37,181 nt of DNA from NCBI RefSeq assembly GCF_001949145.1, contig NW_019091588.1, forward strand, positions 260,685-297,865. Reading direction: 5' to 3'. Source of the stretch: Acanthaster planci. Its lineage: Eukaryota > Echinodermata > Asteroidea > Valvatida > Acanthasteridae. Below the pieces are notes generated by a model that worked only from the letters and a program-made list of their open reading frames with translations, had not been told where the DNA came from and searched no databases. Positions 30,263-37,181 of this stretch are shown here, in pieces. The position numbers and the translations under genes are program-made. Position 1 is the first letter of the stretch; each line of letters starts with the position of its first letter.

Positions 30263-30339
30263 CCAAGGGTATCGGCTGCAGCACTGTAAACAGCTTCTCA
30301 GAAGAGCTGCCATTTTCTTTCACAGGGCTGCTACATGTA

Positions 30340-31884
30340 TATCTTTATGTACTTTGTATGGCAGTGCACTGAATAAGTGAAATCATCTACATGTACATGT
30401 AGGGCCCAGCTGGCAAAATGAATGTCTTAAAGTATCGAAATATGTAAGATACAGCCGTTTTCTTTTAGCTTTCGAAAGTTGTTCAGTCGGGTTACATTAC
30501 AAAATGTCAAATTTCATTGAAACTGGTCAGTAGTCCACTGTGTGTGTTTAGCTACCACAAAACTTTTTCCCAGATGTAAGGTTTGAATTTTAAACTCACA
30601 GGATCGACTGGAGTGACGAAGATGCTTTTCTTGCTGGTAAATGCTAGATCGGTTTTAAGCAATTCCCAATTGTGCGAGATACTTTTTCACATATAAACAG
30701 TAACTACGAAAGAAATCCATTCCTCAGCCAGAACTACTTGTGTAAAAACAAGCTGATTTTACAATGAAGTACAGTCTGGATTTCTTAATTATGGAAATTT
30801 AGTTCATGTATCAGAATTCCAGTATATAAAAAAACCCACTGAACTTGCGTAATTTTTACTTGACTTTTTTCATTTGTTGCCACACACCAACAGACATTGT
30901 AATGTGACCATTTCACAACCAAGCTATCACAATAATACAAACACCCCAGCACTTTCATCCCAACTGCCAGTCATAAATCCAAACGAGTGTATTGCATGTT
31001 CATTTTGATACAGCGCCAACAAATGCAAAGGTACAGCCCTTATACATCACACGACATGCATATTTATGAAGTCCACATGTGTGCTACTTTGTCCGTTGTG
31101 TGCAGCTGGTGCTTGCATGTGCAGACCCGACTTCCTTTCTTTTCGGTACTATCTTTGTCATTTAGTTTGGTCATAATTTTGTCAGTCAGAGCGATTTCTT
31201 TTGGTAGATTTTCCAGCCCCAAGATTGAAAACTGATAGGAAAAATCCCAACCTCATGTTGAATTTATATTCACGTGATTTTGAACATACTGAGCTCGAGT
31301 ACGGCAACAAATATTTGTATATGCCAGGATCGCTGCCGTGGGGGCCTACTTGACTAAAATGTGGCTAGCAGACCAGCGAGGTCAACCCCCGTTTATATTT
31401 TGTGGATTTCTTACGAAATAGTTTTCTGTATTTTAGGAAATGCTTTGTCATAAAAACTGCTAGTTATAGTTTTCTCGGTTGAAAATGATTTTCTGTGCCT
31501 GATTCAGATGTTTGTGGAGCAATTCAAACATAAACCAAGTGTTACCTGCATGGCACTTTTATCGATCCTGTGTGGCCAAACAAAATGTTTTATCTTCAAA
31601 AATGATTTTGTGATACCTGCTGCATACAAGGTATTGACCACATTTCCCTGGAATTTGAAGAAAACTTGAGCTGCAGTCGAACTGAATACGTTTCATTGTG
31701 GGAAACTAGGAAAATGACTGTTCTGGTCAACAAAGGCCTGACTGTTCTTGGGTTTGTGTGTAGCATGTGTGTAACAGGGGAAAATGGCACACTATTGGGG
31801 ACTCGCAAACAACAAAAAAACTCTAACTAAACCAAGGACCTTTGAAGGAAAAGTCACAGGAAACTGAATTAATAAGGACTCAGA
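30340..31884. other. No gene recognised
   Basis: About 1.5 kb of mostly unique sequence. It contains CTACATGTACATGTAG, a perfect 16-bp palindrome (~30388-30403). Short open frames only. Confidence 0.35.
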
Positions 31885-32292
31885 CACCAATATTTGAATG
31901 CAGCGCGATGGCGAGGACATGCTCCCCACGGCGAGCCGCACCCGCGTGGCGCAGTTGTTTTCTTGGATTACCATAAATAATTACTCGTCAATGTGGGAGA
32001 GTAAATTTTAAAATGTTTTCCTGGATTTTGAGTAATTAAACGGGTTTCCCCGAGTCATGAAGTTTAGGAGCACATGAAATGTGTGTATTACAACAAACTT
32101 ACATGTAACTTGCTCTGCTGTGGTGACATGGGTTATTTGCCCACTTTTTATTTATTCTCGTGGTGTAGTTTGGCACACAAAATAATCAACATTGAGATAC
32201 TACATGTACATGTAGTATTTTTGTTATCGAAAGGTTTCTTTCTACCAATAAATAAAATCAATTGCTTAAATTGTACGTGTAATGTAATGTAG
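31885..32292 (+). repeat. Repeats D and A, plus copy
   Basis: D (31885-32010) and A (32030-32290) match the complements of 21270-21405 and 19656-19919. In this copy D and A are only about 20 bp apart, while in the other copy about 1.35 kb of other DNA separates them. Confidence 0.75.
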
Positions 32293-32824
32293 GCCTCCTC
32301 CAAACAGCAGGAACAAACTCTCCACAGCATTGTTCCTCGAAGAATTCGCAGATTTGTTGGAATCGTTTTCATCAATCGCCCAGCCCAATATAATGGGTGA
32401 CATGAACTTTCATCTCAACAGTCCTGGTGTTGCTGACGCTCAAAAATACCTGCAACTCTTGGAAACTTACGGGCTAGTGCAACATGTGTGTGACCCTGCC
32501 CACGTCAAAGGTCACACATTGGACCAAGTTGTTACAAGGGCTGTTGATGCAAACACTGTCTGCAATCTTATGGTCGGTACCTCACTGATATCTGATCATT
32601 GCCCTGTGACCATCTCTATCCCACGTAAGAGTAAGCAGAATCAACAGTGTCACAAAGAATGTGCGCAGGCTGAATACGATTGATGTTGAGCATTTGCAGC
32701 TGATGTCAAAACATCGGAAATCAGTCGTTCAGCCTCAGCTGATGTTACTGAGCAGGTCACAACTTACAATCGGGACCTCGAGGCAGTGTTGAACCAACAC
32801 GCACCGGTTCGCCAGAAAGTCACT
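32289..32824 (+). pseudogene. LINE endonuclease (EEP/APE-type) fragment
   Basis: Read from 32288, the frame gives CRPPPNSRNKLSTALFLEEF, then NIMGDMNFHLNSP, YLQLLETYGLVQHVCDPAH, VKGHTLDQVVTRAV and LISDHCPVTISI. These are the C-terminal motifs of the apurinic-like endonuclease of CR1/L2-like LINEs: GD.N.H (metal/catalytic), GHTLD.V and SDH (catalytic His). The catalytic Asp of GDMN and the SDH triad end are retained. The frame stops at TGA (32681-32683) and again two codons later, then continues recognisably (FAADVKTSEISRSA, YNRDLEAVLNQHAPVRQK) to about 32824. The N-terminal half of the endonuclease and the whole reverse transcriptase are absent. Confidence 0.78.
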
Positions 32825-32863
32825 GGGGGTGGGTGGGTGGGTGGTTGGGTTGGGTTGGTGGGT
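32825..32863 (+). repeat. (GGTG)n/(GGTT)n simple repeat
   Basis: GGGTGGGTGGGTGG passing into GGTTGGGTTGGGTTGG. It sits at the 3' end of the LINE fragment, at the junction with repeat B. Confidence 0.8.
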
Positions 32864-33210
32864 ATCTTCATGTAGCAATCTGGTCTTTTCGCTGCGGATT
32901 ATGTTCGGCGTGACATATCGGGTCTCTTTTCACAAGGTTTTTCTGATGACATGTCACTTTCTGTAGTCACATGGTTATTGGGAAAAGTCAGTGATTGGAC
33001 TGTCCATGAATGAGTATGCAGTGTCAGGATATTGCGGTGGGTGTATAGGCAGTTTGTGTGCCGCGGTGCAACATACACGAGGTGGCGGTTTTTGAAGAGA
33101 GTTAATGATGTTTTTTGATCGGCATCACGAAAACATCGAGATAACCTGATACAAGGCATTTATTCCAAAATTACGGTAAATACATCTGCCAATACAAGGA
33201 AACTTAATTC
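32864..33210 (+). repeat. Repeat B, plus copy
   Basis: From TATCTTCATGTAGCAATCTG to CATCTGCCAATACAAG. Complement of 19300-19660; an 88-bp part recurs at 36353-36440. Confidence 0.75.
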
Positions 33211-33837
33211 ACATACATATACATAATGATATATGGATACATGTACATGTATCTGTACATGTGCACATATATGTTGAGCATCCATCCAAGTCAGTTTTAC
33301 GCTGGGCTGTGCGGTTATAACGCTCAATTCTGTGAGGCCCCTGTGAGAGTGTTGAACAGAATTCTCTTGTAATTCAGCTGTTCAGTGTTCAGTGCTGGTC
33401 TCCGACCTCCACCGTAGCCAGCTTTGATTTCGGCTGTTGTATTGTATTTTGCACAAAACCGAGAAACATAGTGGCTTGGAATTTTAATGCTGTCTTCCTC
33501 AAGTAATCTTCTGGATATTCCTGAGATTTAAATTAAGTACTTCTATCTCGGACTGATTTTTCCTCTACTCTCCATATTCTCTATGTTTGAAACCACAGAG
33601 AACAAACACTTCCTGATGTCTACATGCACAAATACTACTTAATAAAGAAAGCTCCCAAAATTATTTCCCCACTACTGGAGAAAATCTGTGAAAATCTTTT
33701 GTGAAAAGGTGTGAAAATATTTTCCCACTTTTGGCACACTTTTTCACAATTCGTGAAATGAAAACGAATTCCCTGGGAAGAGAAGAAATGTGAAAAGATT
33801 TTCCCATTTTGGTGTTAACTTTCAATCGCAATGTACT
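33211..33837 (-). repeat. Repeat C, reverse copy
   Basis: Reverse complement of 14225-14835 over nearly its full length. Its right edge coincides with the 3' end of the reverse-transcriptase relic (ACAGTACATTG at about 33831-33841). Confidence 0.75.
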
Positions 33838-34860
33838 GTATGTAACCAAAACTGCAATTCTTCACAGGCCAATGATGAAAGAATGACATTGGAATTCCAG
33901 GAATCCCTTTGTTCTGTGCAACGATAGATTGCTTTCATCATGATCTTACTCATGGATCCCATCACTAGGTATGCCGATACAATTTTCCCGGCTAGACTGA
34001 CGAGTTTGCGAACACTAACCTGACAAACCTTGTTTAAAAACTAACCCTTTGGTTTCTTCAGAGCCATGATATCATCTCTGATACTGGAGATGACTCTTTC
34101 TGGTAATTTTATTAAACCATTTTACAAATCAATCAGCAAACCAAGCCACTCCATCTCGGATATGGGATTCCACACACTTTTGTTGGTGTTCAGAACAAAG
34201 CCCGAGTCAACTAGATCTTTCTTGACCTCGGCACTGTGCCGAGTAGCTTCTTGTATACTAGCTGCTTATCCCAGCCCGTCATCTCAATATATTACAAATG
34301 ATTTTCTTTCACTTCTCCATTTCTGAACTAGTGGTCTAACCACCTTTGTGAAAACGAAAAGGGCCGTACATAGGCCGAAGGGCAATACCTTTAATATGTA
34401 CAATGTGGCAGTCCCATTCTCAAACCATACAAAACCTAGATACTTCTGATGGTCTGGTAAAATACTAACATGATGGTATCCTGATTTTAAGTCAAATTAG
34501 AACATAAAATGGCCTTTTTAAAGGAAAATCAAAGCAGTACAGATGTCTTCGTATTTGACTGACTGTTTCCAGACACTTTTGTTGTCTCAAATCGAAAATA
34601 AGCCGCCATTTACCAGAACTTTGTATTGAGAGGGACAAAGGATTTACATTATACTGTTGTTCAGAACATTCAGTGACACAGTCTAAGCGTTGTAGCTCTA
34701 AAATGGCATTCTTGACAAATGTGGCATGAGTTCGTGTCGATGTATTATTAAATTTGTACATAGAGGAAGTTATTTTGGACGTTTTAGGTGGCGTTTATAA
34801 AACGGAATGACATAACCTTTCTCAACAACTTCAAGCACAAAAGAATTACAAGTGATGGAA
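33838..34860 (-). pseudogene. DIRS/Ngaro-like reverse transcriptase, decayed
   Basis: In transcription order: FVLEVVEKGYVIPFYK, VTECSEQQYNVNPLSLSIQ, SGKWRLIFDLR, then a frameshift, FDLKSGYHHV (34470-34496), YLGFVWFENG, LPFGLCTA (~34370-34387), a disrupted YIDDG catalytic box (~34275-34296), EVKKDLVDSGFVLNTNKS, EMEWLGLLID, VSVRKLVSLAGKIVSAYLV, and RDSWNSN...EELQFWL at the RNase H boundary. Such an RT, with an LNTNKS...WLG connection and a V(S/T)(V/A)R(K)L...GK(I)(V/I)S segment, is typical of DIRS-order (Ngaro/PAT-like) elements. At least three frame changes and several stops are present. RNase H and recombinase are missing, cut off at repeat C. Confidence 0.7.
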
Positions 34861-35059
34861 CGCTAGAAATTCCTACATGCATGTAAGAGCAAACGATTGG
34901 CAACTTTATCAGTTGAGCCTTTTTCCTCATACTCAAAATATTCATCAGTAATATCAATGTGAGGATTGTTGTTAGTCAATATACCCAACTTGTTTCAGTG
35001 ATGAGATATTCTGGCTAGTGGCCTCAGATGGTGGGTACTGTTCTGGGGTTAGTGATGGT

Positions 35060-35664
35060 CTGGGCTGAAGTAATGTTGGGACAAGATTTCCTCCAGTGTC
35101 CCTGGCTGCCACAAGCGTAACAGATGTTGTGGCTTGTGGGGATTCGATAGGAGCGAAAAAGCCGAGGCTGAGAAAATGCTGCAGGAGCAGAACTAGCAGA
35201 AGTTGAGGCCCCATAATATGTCTTGAAGCATTTGACTTGGCTGCCCTTCAAGGCTGAAGCTTTGAGCTTACATGCAGCTCTGGGCTAGGCACGTATAATT
35301 TGTTGTCGTCATCGGAGTCGCTGGCCAATTCATTATACTCTTCTACCTTTGCCCAGCCAGAGGGGCATGTGTCAGCCAGTCTTATCAGTTTCTGTCGATA
35401 GTGAAGCAGATCAACCGCTTTTGGAAGTGGACACTTCACTTCTGGAGAACTGTTCTTATGGTCTGCCTCCGTCAACTGGTCCAAGACAGACTGGTTTAAA
35501 TTATACTGTCTCTCAATATGCCCTTCTCTTTTCCATGATAACTGAGTATTAGTAGCAGATTTTATCTTAGCTTCAAAACTGGCTGAAACCTCAGCCAGTC
35601 TGTCTTCGAGCAACCTGGCTTGATGAGAAGTTGTTGAATGTCTTCCTTCATAGCGGGCGAGCAC
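35060..35664 (-). pseudogene. Gag-like ORF with CCHC zinc knuckle
   Basis: The first frame (GTG at 35664, to TGA at about 35248) gives LEDRLAEVSASFEAKIKSA, LSWKREGHIERQYNLNQSVL, YRQKLIRLADTCPSGWAKVE and EYNELASDSDDD. That is the core of gag-like proteins of the same element type (K.KREG...QY.FN, RQKLI..AD.S..GW..V.EY...ELASDSDDE). After a one-base shift near 35250 the next frame carries CYACGSQGHWRKSCP, a C-x2-C-x4-H-x4-C nucleic-acid-binding knuckle (35078-35122). Order and strand fit with the reverse transcriptase downstream, forming one element of about 2 kb. Confidence 0.7.
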
Positions 35665-35775
35665 GTTGTGAAATCTGAGATTGAAATACTAGAGAATGTG
35701 ATGTAAATAGCAAAAATTTGAATGGCGGTCACAGGGGCATGCAAGCGTGAAGGCCTAAACCAGGCCAGACCCAGT

Positions 35776-35786
35776 CTTTATATACC
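35776..35786 (-). promoter_or_regulatory. TATA box upstream of the gag-like ORF
   Basis: GGTATATAAAG on the minus strand, about 110 bp before the gag frame. A pyrimidine-rich TTTCAATCTCAG (~35678-35689) follows it and could be a 3' splice site or part of the leader. Probably the retroelement promoter; no LTR or split-direct-repeat end was identified. Confidence 0.5.
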
Positions 35787-36098
35787 CTCTCTAGACCACT
35801 CGACCGTTACTCTTATATAACAAGGATAAATTCAACTCATTCTAATTCCCTACGGTGCTCAACCGAATGAATAAACATTTTCTGGATCCCAGTAACACCC
35901 ACGTTTTGTATTTTGAAAAGTTTCTTCATGCTGAAAAATACTTTGGCCTGGTCAGAATTATCCTGACCCTTATTCTGGTACCAGATGCATTAGGGTGTAC
36001 AGCAGGGTATTGCGCAATCATTCATTTTTGTCCTCTTATTCCTGAAGTTTCATTAAAAGAACAGTTTGTCTACAAACAGGAAGGCTGTTTTGTTTTCA

Positions 36099-36520
36099 AA
36101 ATGAGCCAAAAAAAAAACAAATTAAGAAACCACACTGTTTCAGCCATTGCCCAAAACAGATAAGAACCAAACAAAAACAAACACGCACACACAAGAAGAA
36201 GAAAGGCTTTTTCACACAAAGCGAATAAAAAAATTGTGAAATTCACAATAAAATCATGGGATGACATCATCTTTCTGTGTACACCTTGGGAGCAGGGTAG
36301 ATATTCATACAATGTTTCAGTATTATACATTGTAGTGCTTTTAGGAAAATTTGCAGGGTTTTTGAAGAGAGTTAACAATGTTTTTGATCGGCGTCACGAA
36401 AACGTCAAGATAACCTGATACAAGGCATGTATTCCAAAAGTAGCCAAAAAGAAAACAAATTAAGAAACCACGCTGTTTCAGCCATTGCCCAAAACAGATA
36501 AGAACCAAACAAAAACAAAA
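36099..36520 (+). repeat. ~80-bp direct duplication around a repeat B fragment
   Basis: 36099-36180 and 36436-36517 share AACAAATTAAGAAACCAC, CTGTTTCAGCCATTGCCC and AAAACAGATAAGAACC, 337 bp apart. Between them, next to the second copy, is the repeat B piece (36353-36440). Confidence 0.75.
36353..36440 (+). repeat. Repeat B fragment (third copy)
   Basis: GGGTTTTTGAAGAGAGTTAA through GATACAAGGCATGTATTCCA, matching 33087-33172. It ends exactly where the duplicated AAGTAGCCAAAAAG block begins. Confidence 0.75.
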
Positions 36521-36680
36521 AACTTTTGTACCCCAAAAGGAGGAAAAGAACAAAAACATAGTGAAGAAATACATCACTGCTCACCGTTCAGTGTCTGATC
36601 ACCTACATGTATTCAATTTTGTTACCAGTATATTTGTATATTCACTTAATAACCAGATCAGCAGCATCACAGGGCTTTAA

Positions 36681-36825
36681 CCACTTCCTGCTGGGGTGCC
36701 CGATTTAGGGCACTTTTTGTTTATATGCAGAACCGGTGTGCCCGGTTTTGGACAAAAGAGCTGGTCTGTGGAACAAAAGACTGTACTCGGAACAAAGGAC
36801 CAGCTGCCTGGAATTGCCATCATTT
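36681..36825. mobile_element. piggyBac-like MITE, truncated reverse copy
   Basis: TTAA (36677-36680) then CCACTTCCTGCTGGGGTGCC and a body with AAAGACTGTACTCGGAACAA. It corresponds to the complement of the right-hand 130-150 bp of the copy at 6037-6629. Similarity stops at about 36825, so the rest is lost or replaced. Confidence 0.65.
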
Positions 36826-37181
36826 ATCATGAATGTCCATAGCCTGAGCGCAGCGCACGCCTGCTACCCACCAGCTGTTTTGCAACCATAAGTTCCCTTT
36901 GTACCCCATGATCGTCACCGCAATTTTTCGTTGGTAATCTGCACCCTAAAACGTTGTGTACTGCAGTATAGGAAGTTGAATATTCATGCCATCGTTGGTG
37001 CTTGGTATGAACCGACAACATCATCAAATGTAGTGTTTGCGCAGTTGCTTTTATTAGGCTGTATACCCGAAGTGTTCATGTGCAGTTGTTGCCCTTATCA
37101 AACGCTTTCTTCTGGACTTCTTTTAGGAATAAATAGCCAAGCTGTTTGTAAGATTTTGTGTTTTGTTTGAATCATTTTTTT

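Noticed and set aside
32825-32863. Interstitial telomeric repeat
   Set aside because: The units are GGTG and GGTT(G), not TTAGGG; an ordinary simple repeat.

Overview
This window looks like nuclear DNA from an invertebrate animal. It is AT-rich, has a GT-AG spliced gene, carries no bacterial-style operons, and is packed with animal-type transposable elements (hAT, piggyBac-like MITEs, LINEs, a Penelope-like element and a DIRS/Ngaro-like retroelement). The ACATGTACATGT-type palindromes and the repeat mix suggest a marine invertebrate, possibly a cephalochordate (amphioxus). That is an impression, not a proof. I see no rRNA, no intact tRNA gene and no CRISPR. I recognise no conserved host housekeeping gene.

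The only substantial coding gene is on the minus strand at 16284-19047. It is a two-exon DUF7869-type (RNase H-fold, transposase-like) gene. Exon 1 ends at 18828 and exon 2 begins at 17631, separated by a 1196-bp GT-AG phase-1 intron. The gene appears damaged: a one-base frame change near 17550-17588, two substitutions at conserved acidic positions, and no usable start upstream of exon 1. A 373-bp Penelope-like element sits in its intron 24 bp from the splice donor, flanked by a 7-bp direct repeat. It retains the end of a GIY-YIG domain and a hammerhead-like fold.

Layout. 1-2.2 kb: end of a TTAA-flanked MITE, then a 1.47-kb hAT element with 8-bp target duplications and a decayed BED finger. 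2.9-6.0 kb: forward copies of an unnamed ~1-kb repeat (R1), with a nested ~170-bp repeat (R2) and a TIR-bounded element containing a tRNA-like head. 6.0-11.1 kb: two related piggyBac-like MITEs, a 145-bp foldback, a MITE with perfect 24-bp TIRs, and an array of CRE-palindrome-bearing repeats (E). 11-16.3 kb: mostly unique AT-rich sequence, plus repeat C. 16.3-19 kb: the DUF7869 gene. 19.3-21.4 kb: repeats D, A and B in minus orientation, with a minisatellite. 21.9-25.4 kb: a long array of E units with TGACGTCA sites, followed by a ~130-bp tandem array. 25.8-28.5 kb: R1/R2 in reverse orientation, including the only N. 28.4-30.3 kb: MITE fragments and a LINE relic. 31.9-33.2 kb: D-A-B again, in plus orientation and split by a LINE endonuclease fragment. 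33.2-35.8 kb: repeat C reversed, then a decayed DIRS/Ngaro-like element (gag with zinc knuckle, then reverse transcriptase) with a TATA box. 36-37.2 kb: short duplications and another MITE end.

Most of the window is therefore nested mobile DNA. Homologous blocks in opposite orientation (R1, D-A-B, C, E) give it a large-scale inverted organisation and allow the relative order of several insertions to be read directly.
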